Source: VXYK01 sp965214565 (GTDB taxonomy: Bacteria; Actinomycetota; Acidimicrobiia; Acidimicrobiales; Aldehydirespiratoraceae). Taken from it: a DNA stretch of 64,000 bases. The stretch is from positions 3,162,001-3,226,000 of the forward strand of contig OZ243951.1 of assembly GCA_965214565.1 (NCBI GenBank). The letters run 5' to 3'. Both the position numbers and the translations under genes were made by a program. The notes under the pieces were generated by a model that was given only the letters and a program-made list of their open reading frames with translations, searched no databases and was not told the DNA's origin. Positions 24,401 through 31,254 of this stretch are shown in pieces. Position 1 is the stretch's first letter; each line of letters begins with the position of its first letter.

Positions 24401-27400
24401 GCAGCGCTCTCGGGACTCGTCAGGAAGTCCGCAGGCAGAATCCCCGGCAGAAGCGGCCGATCCCGCCAGACAATCTCGTAGAGAAGGTCGTCGAGGCTCC
24501 CCGCAGCCGACAATAGCGCTGCTCTCGTCGCCCGCTTCACCGTGTACCCGTCGAGTCCTCCGATCACAGTGCCGCGCCCGTCGTAGAACAGTAGGTCTCC
24601 GGTGAGGATCTCTGGTGGTCCACTTGCTGGGAGCGTGGCGTCGGGATCGCCGCGCAGGAGTGCGTGGCAGATCAACTCTTGCGGCAGCGGACCGTTGAGC
24701 CATAGCCGTTCCCATCCGAACGGGAGATATGCCACTCCGTCCCCGGCTCCAAGGGCACCGGCTCCATTGGTACTGCGCGCCTGGGCCATCACCTGGAAGC
24801 ACCCGTCGAGCAGCAGCGGGTGGATGTCTGCGTCAGGTCCGTCAATCGGTTCCGACAGCGACAGCTCAGCGACCGCCTCGCCGTTTGAGCCCCAGAGCGA
24901 ATTCAGCGTGCGGAACGGAGCACCCAAGTCGATCCCCGCTCCTGAACGCGCCTGATAGAACTCCGAGATGTCTCGGGGTTCGAGGCCGGACTTCAGATCT
25001 TCGAGGTCGATACGCTCCGTGGTTTCAGGGTTTGATGTATTGACAGCCACTCGACCCTCAGCGTGCAGCGTCCATCCGTCTTCTCTGGGACCTCGGCTGT
25101 AAATCTCGAATCGCGCCGCTGAATTCGCGTCGGTGTCGTCGAACACGAGTTGCACCCGGCGAACCCCCGACTCTGCGCTCGAGTCGGCCTCGGGTTCCGC
25201 GAACGCCATCGGGCTGTGCAGTTGGAGGTCTTCGACTGCGACCCTCTCGGCCCCACGGTTCAACGATCGAGCCCCGGTTGATCCGGTGCCCGTTGATTCG
25301 GAGATCAGCGCGGCTGCGGCCATCGTCGCGTACAGCGCGCCGGGGGCGATCACCTGACCGTAGACACGATGGTCGTTGAGCCACGACGGATCGCTTGCCT
25401 CCATCTCCGTCTCGAAGTGGATCTCGCCGCGCGGGGACTCGTGGCGCATGCCGAGCAGCGGATGGTCCGCGCTCGAACGGCGGCGCCTGGGCGCTTCGAC
25501 CCAGTGCCGTTGACGTTGGAATGGGTAACTCGGAACCGAGATCCGGCGTCGGGTCTCCGCCTCGAAGAGCGCTCCAAAATCGACATCGAGTCCTGCCTCA
25601 TAGGCGCCTGCGACCGCGTCGAGGAATCCACTGCCGTCGGCCGGTGTAGGGGTTCGTTTCGATGGGCGTCTCATGCTCGAGATCACGGCGGGTTCGGTGT
25701 TGTCGGGACGGGGAGGCCAGGCCAGAACGGTCATGGGGCCGAGCACCGTGCCGGGGCCGATCTCGATGATCAGGTCAACGTCGTGGGAGGCCAGAGTCTC
25801 CACACAGCGGCGGTACTCCACCGGTTGACGCACCTGCTGGCGCCAGTAGGACCCGTCCATCGGCTGATCCTCTTCGAGCACCCGTCCGGTCATGCTGCTC
25901 ACCAGCGGGAGCGACGGTGCCGCGACGCTGAGCTCCGACACGACGGCCTCGACGCCGTCGGTGATCGGGTCAAGCATGGCGCTGTGATATCCAGCGCTGC
26001 GCTCCAACCGACGAACTTGAACTCCTTCGGATTCGAAGCGCGCCAGCAGTGCGTCAACATCGCTGGAGGGTCCGCTCACCATCAGGTGGGCCCCGTTGTC
26101 CGCAGAGATCGCCAACCTGGAGTCGCCAGACGCATCGTGCTGTTGGCGCACGGCGGCTGCGACTTCTGGCACTGGAGCGAATACCGCGGCCATCGCGCCC
26201 GGCTCACGCAGGTTGGACATGAGCTCGCCACGGCCCATGGCTAGGCGCATGCCGTCGGCGAGGCTGAACACACCAGCGGCGTGTGCGGCTGCGATCTCCC
26301 CGAGGCTGTGCCCGACAACCAGCTCGGGTTCGATGCCCAGACTCGACCACAGTGCTGTCAGCGCACATTCCAGCGCATAGATCGCCGGTTGCGTCCAGGC
26401 CGGGTCGTCGAGGTCTCCGGCCGCGTCGGGTCTTGCGAACATCACCGACAGCAGCGATGTCTGGCGTGCTTCGCGGATCAGTTCATCGCAGCGGTCCAAC
26501 ACGGCGCGCGCCATCGGCTCGCTCCGGTGGAGCTGCTCTCCCATGCCGACCCATTGGCTGCCCTGACCCGTGTAGACGAAGGCAACTTTCTGGGCACTGC
26601 CGGCGTCCGGCACCGCCTGATCCGAGTCGACCAGATCGTTGAGTCTCTGGCGCAGCGAGTCGGCGTCACCGAACACCGCTGTGGCACGATGCGAGAAATG
26701 GCTTCGGCCCACCGCGGCGGTCCAGGCCATGTCGGCGAGCAGCTCACTGTCTGGACCGGCACGGTCCGAACCAGCACGGTCGGAACCAGCACTACCTGAA
26801 CCAGCCCTGTCTGAACCAGCACTACCTGAACCAGCCCTGTCTGAACCAGCACTATCTGAACCAGCAACGGCGTCGGTGTGCTCGTCGAGCCAGCTCAGAT
26901 AGCTTCCGGCCAACTCCTTGCGCGCCTGGTCCGACTTCGCCGACAGTGCCAGCAGTCTCGCCGGACGGTCCGACACCGTCTCGTCTGCGCCGTGGAGCAC
27001 CGCGGCCGGATCTGGTGACGAGACCGCCACCAGACGCTCGGGGCCTGTCGGCCAGCGATGCTCACCCTGCTGAGCGGGATAATCCTGCAGGGTCCCATGA
27101 CCCTCCACGATGACGTGGGCATTGGTCCCCGACCAACCGAACCCGCTCACACCGGCGAGCGGCATGGCCCCGGGACGGCGCGGCCAGGGAGTCCGCGCTG
27201 TGGGGACCTTCAACGGCAGCCGGTCCCAGTCGATCACCGGGTTCGGATTCTCGAAGTTCAAGTGTTTGGGAATCGTCTGCTGCTTCATCGACAGCATCAC
27301 CTTGATCAGCCCGGCGACTCCCGCGGCGGGTTCAAGATGGCCGACATTGGTCTTAACGGACCCCAACAGGAGCGGCTGATCATCTTCGCGTTCGCCACAG

Positions 27401-28440
27401 TAAGCACCCACTACCGCGGTCAATTCGATCGGGTCACCGACCGGCGTGCCCGTCCCGTGCGCCTCCACATAGTCCACCTGCGACGGCGATATCCCCGCCA
27501 GCTTCAGCGCATCGGAGATCACCCGCTCCTGGGCCTCACCGTTCGGCACGGTCAACCCCGCGCTGGCGCCATCCTGGTTCAGGGCGGTTCCCCGTATCAC
27601 TCCCCAGATGCGGTCACCGTCCGCTTCGGCGTCGGCCAATCGCTTCAATACCAGGATACCGCATCCCTCGCCCCGCACATAGCCGTTTGCGCCAGCGTCA
27701 AATGTCTTGCACCGCCCGTCGGGGGCCAACATCCCGGCGTTGCCCCGCAGTTCGAAGAGCCGGGCGGACAGGATTACGTGCACCCCTCCCGCGAGGGCCA
27801 GATCGGCCTCACCCCGCTGAAGACCCGAAACCGCCTGATGTACTGCTGCCAACGACGAGGAGCAGGCAGTGTCCACCGCCAACGCCGGTCCCTGCAGCCC
27901 CAGAGCGAAGGCCACCCGACCTATTGCGGTGTTGAACGATGTCCCGCTAACCGAGTACAGGCTGACCGCGGCCTCCGCCGTTGCGCTGTCATTGAGGATC
28001 AGCCCGCGGTAGTCGTTGTTGCTGATGCCTGCATACACCCCTGTGCGGCTGCCTTTGAGCTTATCGGCGTCGATTCCTGCGTCTTCGAGTGCCTGCCAAC
28101 TGGTCTCGAGCATCAACCTCTGCTGAGGATCTAGAAACTGGGCCTCAATTGGCGAAATCCGAAAGAACGTGGCGTCGAACTGATCGATTCCGTCGATGAA
28201 ACCAGCGAAGCGGCAGGAGGTGTTCTGCGTTTCTGGGTCGGGGAACAACTCGCCGATCCGTCCCTGACCAGAGCCCGGGACTCCCTCGCTGATGGCGTTC
28301 TCCCCCGCGTCGAGGAGTCTCCAGAACTCCGAGAGGCCACCGGCGCCGGGAAACCGGCAGGCCATGCCTACAACCGCTATCGCCTCTGCTGAGCGCACCC
28401 TCTCACCGTCCCTGAGCGCGAGGTTCCGCTCTTCGGTCAT
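18481..28440 (-). CDS. type I polyketide synthase, KS-AT-DH-cMT-ER-KR-ACP-KS(no AT)
   Basis: A 3,319-residue PKS with AGGAG before its ATG. Module 1: KS (about 18-450; DTACSSS Cys193, HGTGT, NVGH); AT (GHSLGE Ser712; AGYHS at the specificity site, neither the HAFH nor the YASH type); DH (His1024 in DHRVYGQVIAP, Asp1212 in LLLDGCF); C-methyltransferase (LEVGAGTG, about 1543); ER (HAGTGGVGMAAVQLA, about 2104); KR (VTGGLGGIG, about 2296; catalytic Tyr position is His2439); ACP (GMDSL, Ser2602). Module 2: KS (Cys2838 in LDLACASSL, HGAGT, NIGH), then an AT-flanking linker and the post-AT end YPFQRRRFWV with no AT between. There is no TE or reductase. Module 1 has the order of fungal highly reducing PKSs, suggesting iteration. 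The product is unknown, probably a reduced methyl-branched chain. Confidence 0.93.
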   Translation of the reverse strand: MTEERNLALRDGERVRSAEAIAVVGMACRFPGAGGLSEFWRLLDAGENAISEGVPGSGQGRIGELFPDPETQNTSCRFAGFIDGIDQFDATFFRISPIEAQFLDPQQRLMLETSWQALEDAGIDADKLKGSRTGVYAGISNNDYRGLILNDSATAEAAVSLYSVSGTSFNTAIGRVAFALGLQGPALAVDTACSSSLAAVHQAVSGLQRGEADLALAGGVHVILSARLFELRGNAGMLAPDGRCKTFDAGANGYVRGEGCGILVLKRLADAEADGDRIWGVIRGTALNQDGASAGLTVPNGEAQERVISDALKLAGISPSQVDYVEAHGTGTPVGDPIELTAVVGAYCGEREDDQPLLLGSVKTNVGHLEPAAGVAGLIKVMLSMKQQTIPKHLNFENPNPVIDWDRLPLKVPTARTPWPRRPGAMPLAGVSGFGWSGTNAHVIVEGHGTLQDYPAQQGEHRWPTGPERLVAVSSPDPAAVLHGADETVSDRPARLLALSAKSDQARKELAGSYLSWLDEHTDAVAGSDSAGSDRAGSGSAGSDRAGSGSAGSDRAGSDRAGPDSELLADMAWTAAVGRSHFSHRATAVFGDADSLRQRLNDLVDSDQAVPDAGSAQKVAFVYTGQGSQWVGMGEQLHRSEPMARAVLDRCDELIREARQTSLLSVMFARPDAAGDLDDPAWTQPAIYALECALTALWSSLGIEPELVVGHSLGEIAAAHAAGVFSLADGMRLAMGRGELMSNLREPGAMAAVFAPVPEVAAAVRQQHDASGDSRLAISADNGAHLMVSGPSSDVDALLARFESEGVQVRRLERSAGYHSAMLDPITDGVEAVVSELSVAAPSLPLVSSMTGRVLEEDQPMDGSYWRQQVRQPVEYRRCVETLASHDVDLIIEIGPGTVLGPMTVLAWPPRPDNTEPAVISSMRRPSKRTPTPADGSGFLDAVAGAYEAGLDVDFGALFEAETRRRISVPSYPFQRQRHWVEAPRRRRSSADHPLLGMRHESPRGEIHFETEMEASDPSWLNDHRVYGQVIAPGALYATMAAAALISESTGTGSTGARSLNRGAERVAVEDLQLHSPMAFAEPEADSSAESGVRRVQLVFDDTDANSAARFEIYSRGPREDGWTLHAEGRVAVNTSNPETTERIDLEDLKSGLEPRDISEFYQARSGAGIDLGAPFRTLNSLWGSNGEAVAELSLSEPIDGPDADIHPLLLDGCFQVMAQARSTNGAGALGAGDGVAYLPFGWERLWLNGPLPQELICHALLRGDPDATLPASGPPEILTGDLLFYDGRGTVIGGLDGYTVKRATRAALLSAAGSLDDLLYEIVWRDRPLLPGILPADFLTSPESAAAVSEPFSQYLSAEDVGSQSRDSLLSDLERLAWSYARAAMARLGWEMVPGESVESEQLRHLLGVLPEHQRVFRRMLEMLTRAGMLSETGDGFLVKVGSDEPPPEQLPGDPDEFAQQMEGLYPHGATEIGLFRRSGAALPDVLVGEADPLTLLFSSGEPSAADLYLKAPVARAANRMLQDTVRVLLADLPEGRRLRVLEVGAGTGSATASVLGELPEQRFDYIYTDISAGFFAEAEERFGGTEASIDYRVLDIEIDPVEQGFDHHGYDLVIASNVLHATRYLNETLEHCRALLAPSGYLVALENLRGQGWLDLTFGQLAGWWRFADDYRPHHALASPEVWQTALADAGFVESDVLGVDRSDAAREPDRGVIIAQGPPQVEELPGVWILAADSGGSGESLGHQLAAHKQTVVLVRDAPTAESASSGPASTDTASIDGPPLLHDPGVTTTTLDMSRREAWQALLERLSPEATLRGVVHLVALDGHGANVSTEQFAQDVKRSTTSALALLQGITDADMAPTLGVWLMTRGSQVLEHETAEGIAGSQLWGFGKVMAREAPQLRVRMIDLDPARSAQLPDLANELLHPDAETHIAYRLGLRQAARLEREGTGSGRPSLPDPAGEVTWLLEPEPSGALDGLGVGPCLLTELAPSEVRVAVEAAGLNFWDMFRSLGVIEEGLLGGEFCGRVVEAGEDVSDFSLGDRVVGLAFGTFGSEVVTSSAMVAHAPDGIAAAALATIPTAFVSAALSFDLAELKAGERVLIHAGTGGVGMAAVQLAQAVGAEVFATTSAPKQDYLRSLGVTHVYDSRRTDFGAQILEATGGEGVQVVLNSLTGPGFIDASLSCLAEGGRFVEMARVDILSKEEMSEVREDVAYWILELDVLKERDPATPGDALRRLMRQLRAGELSPLVHTRWSLAEAGNAMKYMQAARHIGKIVLANSPIETGQLRADRTYLVTGGLGGIGIAVANWLADRGAGAIVLNGRREPDPEAAEAISELRGRGVAVTVELADVVDSASVDAMLGRIDESLPPLAGVVHSVGVLSDGALGNQSWDKFREVLWPKMLGAWHLHRATENRDLDLFVLFSSVAGVMGNPGQSNHAAANAFLDQLAGHRRALGLAGQSIAWGAWSGLGEAEEQRERIERQLEAAGTGWITPEQGIRALDHLVRQDVTMGMVAAVDWNVVSQGPEAASPLLGDLLAATVSDSTGESDSATNILTDLQDAAANEREQILAGFLQQELRAVMRLPELPSPTAEFADLGMDSLMVVELRNRLNRAFEGECTVPNTAVFNYPNVTGLARFLAGEFGQIGEAEALVEPETQPEISRLLSTPDARSGIAIVGMACRFPKAEDLSAYWRLLADGENTVTDGRQDGGSWDGVPGDPDSPDAAHRRGSFLDGIDLFEPAFFRISPSEALTVDPMQRLLLETSWRAIEDAAIDPDRLRGSRSGVYVGVGASEYRSLIDKSGLSGVHLNTAGSVTVGRVAFTLGFEGPAVPLDLACASSLVAVHQASESLRRGEIDLAVVGGVNVVLSSGITGALEESGMLSSTGQCRSFDAAADGYVRGEGCGVVVLKRLDDAESDGDRIWGVVRGSAVNQSGTGLALTVPSARAQERVMTEALARSGADPQDIDYVEAHGAGTIVGDAVEAGAVAAVYGRGRPEERPLWMGSVKTNIGHLETASAIASLIKVVLGMRQGVVPKQLHFDEPSPEINWDRIPVRVASETMDWPGSAERLPMAAVNSFGISGANAHVVLQGYSVVERHSVVEGHSVVDGYGVTADDPSGSDRSWRPVGSPQVVASDYPQADSTQSDSTHSDSTQSDRAADRSTVRLLPLSAKTPDALRELADRYLRWLDDRASELSEAGAATNSLLSETGALTDSLLSDMAWTASTGRRHFPERAALLFVDVDSLRRQLRALVEDEEPEDLLPEPATASAQARDDLIRSAAADYLARRAVHFESLFQTEQRRRISLPDYPFQRRRFWV
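18783..18860 (-). repeat. 33-bp in-frame tandem repeat in PKS C-terminal linker
   Basis: Two full 33-bp units (18783-18815 and 18816-18848) and the start of a third encode related SLLSETGALTD-like segments ahead of the vestigial AT flank of module 2. Confidence 0.75.
18976..19035 (-). repeat. 15-bp in-frame tandem repeat in PKS linker
   Basis: Four imperfect 15-bp units encode DSTQS/DSTHS-like pentapeptides after the second KS. The unit length keeps frame. Confidence 0.8.
19112..19167 (-). repeat. 18-bp in-frame tandem repeat after second KS
   Basis: About three 18-bp units encode HSVVEG/HSVVDG-like hexapeptides directly after the KS2 end (NAHVVLQGY). Confidence 0.75.
26751..26870 (-). repeat. 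15-bp minisatellite, eight copies, KS1-AT1 linker of PKS
   Basis: Eight back-to-back 15-bp units resembling CTGAACCAGCACTAC encode alternating SDRAG and SGSAG pentapeptides between KS1 and AT1. Copies 4 to 7 alternate two variants exactly, a sign of recent duplication in two-unit steps. Confidence 0.9.
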
Positions 28441-28452
28441 ATGGTCTCCTGA

Positions 28453-29922
28453 CTACTCTTCAGATTCTGCGGCTGAGTTGCCTCCCGGCGGCTCGAAGTC
28501 CCGAGCCAACTCGATCAGCAGTCGCACTCCGAATCCGGTGCCTCCCTTGGTGATCTCTGCATCGTCTGAGTCGCTCCATGACGGTCCGGCGATGTCGAGG
28601 TGGGCCCACGGAATCCCCTCGGCAACGAACTCCTTGAGGATTAGCCCGGCCGTCAGCGCACCCCCCTGGGGCTTGCCGATGTTCTTCATGTCTGCGACCG
28701 ACGACTCGACCTGTTTGGTGTAGTCGCTGGGCAGCGGCAGATGCCATACCCGTTCGCCCGAGACCGCGGAGGCGTTCTTGACGGCATCTATCCACTCGTC
28801 GTTGTTGCCCATGAGTCCGGCGATCTTCGGGCCGAGCGCGACCACGCAGGCGCCGGTGAGCGTCGCCAAGTCGACGATTGCGTCGGGCTCCGCTTCGCTG
28901 GCCAGCGAGAGGGCATCGGCGAGGATCAATCGACCCTCTGCGTCCGTGTTGAGCACTTCGATGGTCTTGCCGTTGCGGATCTTCAGCACGTCGCCCGGGC
29001 GTGTGGCATCGCCTCCGAGCATGTTGTCGGTCATCGGAACGAAGGCTCGGACCTGTACCGAGGGCGCGATCTCTGCCATCGCCGACATCGCGCCGATCAC
29101 TGCTGCACCGCCGCCCATGTCGTACTTCATGGTCATCATGCCCTGCCCGGTCTTGATCGACAGACCACCTGCGTCGAACACGATTCCCTTGCCGACCAGC
29201 GCCAGAGTGCCGCGGCTGGGTCCGGGCGGGTCGTAGGTCAACTCAACCAGCCGGGGTGGGAGGGTTGATCCGCGGTTGACACCGAGGATGCCGCCGAGCC
29301 CACCCTCGGCTATTTCGGCCTCGTCCCAGACCTTGACTGTCAATCCGCGGTCACGTCCCATTGCGGCGGCGCGGTCCGCGAACTCCGGTGCGGTCAGTAT
29401 TCCTCCCGGCTCGTTGACGAGGTCCCGGGCCAGCATCTGCGCATCGGCCACAGCCCTGCCCAGATCGAGCGCTCCCTGGTTTGTCGCACCCGCTCCGCCG
29501 GCGACGTCGACTCGGTTCAACTTCACCGGTTCGCCTTCGGACTTGTACGTCAAGAACTTGTAACTGCCGAGCGAGATCCCCTCGACCAGCGCTCGGCGGC
29601 AGACAGCGCCGTCGAGGTCAACGTCCGGCAGAGCGGCTCCGACCCAGGTGTGGTTGCCCATTCTCCTCCCGATCGCGGCTCCGGCACGGCGGAGGCAGTC
29701 GGCGTCCACCCCGGCACGGGGGCCGACCCCCACGAGCGCACCGACCCGGCCATCGACAGGCCATGTGTAGGTCTGGCCGACCTGGCCGCTGAAGTCGGCG
29801 TTGTCGAGGTCTCTGCTGTCGACCTGCTCGAGGCCGTCGGCAACGGCTTCTGAGGTGACGATCCATACGTGCGCCCTTGCCCTCTGAGGCAGGACGCGGA
29901 CTGCGCGGTAGCTGATTGGCAT
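28453..29922 (-). CDS. pepA: leucyl aminopeptidase (M17)
   Basis: A two-metal cytosolic aminopeptidase, releasing N-terminal residues in peptide turnover. The start used is MPISYRAVRVL at 29922, giving 489 residues; 13 extra residues are possible. The C-terminal catalytic domain has GKGIVFDAGGLSIK, KYDMGGGAAV, and the family signature NTDAEGRLILADAL. Then follow DLATLTGACVVALG and an end with HLDIAGPSW. The PKS start lies 12 nt after its stop, and the PKS ribosome binding site overlaps the end of pepA, so the two are very likely one transcript. A role in the PKS pathway is unproven. Confidence 0.95.
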   Translation of the reverse strand: MPISYRAVRVLPQRARAHVWIVTSEAVADGLEQVDSRDLDNADFSGQVGQTYTWPVDGRVGALVGVGPRAGVDADCLRRAGAAIGRRMGNHTWVGAALPDVDLDGAVCRRALVEGISLGSYKFLTYKSEGEPVKLNRVDVAGGAGATNQGALDLGRAVADAQMLARDLVNEPGGILTAPEFADRAAAMGRDRGLTVKVWDEAEIAEGGLGGILGVNRGSTLPPRLVELTYDPPGPSRGTLALVGKGIVFDAGGLSIKTGQGMMTMKYDMGGGAAVIGAMSAMAEIAPSVQVRAFVPMTDNMLGGDATRPGDVLKIRNGKTIEVLNTDAEGRLILADALSLASEAEPDAIVDLATLTGACVVALGPKIAGLMGNNDEWIDAVKNASAVSGERVWHLPLPSDYTKQVESSVADMKNIGKPQGGALTAGLILKEFVAEGIPWAHLDIAGPSWSDSDDAEITKGGTGFGVRLLIELARDFEPPGGNSAAESEE

Positions 29923-29970
29923 GCGAGCAGAATAGGCCGATCGCGCGCCGTTCTGGGCCACTCGCCCCTT

Positions 29971-31176
29971 TCAGTCCCGCCTCATACGTCCCTGAGGCAG
30001 CACCTCGATGTCGAACTCGGGCACTTCGTCGGCGAACATCGGGAACTTGGGTACAGCCTGTTGACGGAACCTTGTTGAACGGTGCACCGGATCGCGGTCG
30101 TATTCGGGAATCACCTTGGATCCGAACAGTTCGATGCACTCGAGGGCCTGCTCATGGTTCATTCCGTCCTTGGGGAATGAGAACGCCACCTGGTCGGCAC
30201 CGACGCGCTGATATTCCTCCAGCTGTTCGCAGACGTCCTCGGGCGTCCCGCAGAGCATGCCTCCGTGCTTGATCACCGCGTCGAGGACTTCTTCGTTTGG
30301 CACACCCATGTCGGGGGGAGACGGCCAGGTTGTGCCGTTGCCCATCTTCGGGAAGGTGTCGTGGTAAAGGTGCAGCAGGGTGAGGAGGTAGCCGTTGCCC
30401 CGGGCGGTGGCTATTCGACGGGCCTCTTCGCGGTCGTTGAGGCAGACCACCTCGTTGGTGAGCATCAGGTTGTTGTTTTGGAACTGGCCGATGACCTCTT
30501 TGGGCTCGGCCGCAGCGTCCTTGTAGGTGTCGACGAGCGGACCCATTTCGTGGATCGGCTTGAAGTTGAACGCCACCGCGCCGATTCCCATCTCGCCGGC
30601 TGTGACGAAAGAACTGGGATTCCCGCAGGCCAGCCAGATCGGCGGATGACCCTGCAGGTACGGCTTGGGCAGGACGTTGTGGGGTGTGGGCACGTTGAAG
30701 AACTCGCCTTCGAAGACGTAGTCCTTCTGCTCCCACATCCTTGGAATCTCCCTCACGACCTCGTGCCACATCGCCTTGGTCTCGCTGGTCAAGGTGCCGT
30801 TGAAGCTGGCGACCTCGTGGCTGCCGGCGCCTCGGCCTGTCCCGAACTCGAAGCGGCCCTCGGTCACATGGTCGAGCATCGCGGCCCTCTCCGCGATCCG
30901 AACCGGATGCTCCTTGGTGGTGGGAAGGCTGGTGATGCCGCTGGCGAGATGAATCCGCTCGGTTTGGGCCGCGATGGCTCCCATCACGACCTCGGGTGCG
31001 GACATGTGACTGTATTCGGTCAGGCAGTGGTGCTCGCCGAACCAGGCGTACTTGAAGTTGTGCCTGTCGGCGAGGACCCCGTACTCGATCTGCTCCATGA
31101 GCATTCGATGCTCGAGTTCGGGGTCATGCGCCGCCGGTCCCGGTATGTAACCGTTGAGAAACAGCGCGAATTCCAT
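29971..31176 (-). CDS. LLM-class flavin/F420-dependent oxidoreductase
   Basis: A 401-residue luciferase-like monooxygenase family protein. The start is MEFALFLNGYIPG (ATG 31176), since the frame above it is basic and unlike the family. TIM-barrel features are EYGVLADRHNFKYAWFGEHH, LASGITSLPTTKEHPVRIAERAAMLDH and RFEFGTGRGAGSHE. The last is the usual cofactor phosphate region. Whether the cofactor is F420 or FMN is not decided by the sequence. The substrate is unknown. It stands 48 nt upstream of pepA on the same strand. Confidence 0.88.
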   Translation of the reverse strand: MEFALFLNGYIPGPAAHDPELEHRMLMEQIEYGVLADRHNFKYAWFGEHHCLTEYSHMSAPEVVMGAIAAQTERIHLASGITSLPTTKEHPVRIAERAAMLDHVTEGRFEFGTGRGAGSHEVASFNGTLTSETKAMWHEVVREIPRMWEQKDYVFEGEFFNVPTPHNVLPKPYLQGHPPIWLACGNPSSFVTAGEMGIGAVAFNFKPIHEMGPLVDTYKDAAAEPKEVIGQFQNNNLMLTNEVVCLNDREEARRIATARGNGYLLTLLHLYHDTFPKMGNGTTWPSPPDMGVPNEEVLDAVIKHGGMLCGTPEDVCEQLEEYQRVGADQVAFSFPKDGMNHEQALECIELFGSKVIPEYDRDPVHRSTRFRQQAVPKFPMFADEVPEFDIEVLPQGRMRRD

Positions 31177-31254
31177 GGGCGCCGACTCTAGGCCGCGTTC
31201 TCGTGCCATACGCAACCGCCGACGATCCCGCCGCGCCGAAGCCCCGGACCGCGC

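Noticed and set aside
26751..26870. Regular short repeats that might suggest a CRISPR array
   Set aside because: Units are 15 bp, back to back with no spacers, and stay in frame inside the PKS; no cas gene is present.
27058..28134. Long plus-strand open frame opposite the PKS
   Set aside because: It is an antisense shadow in GC-rich DNA; the minus-strand KS motifs are unambiguous. The same applies to 19126-20103.
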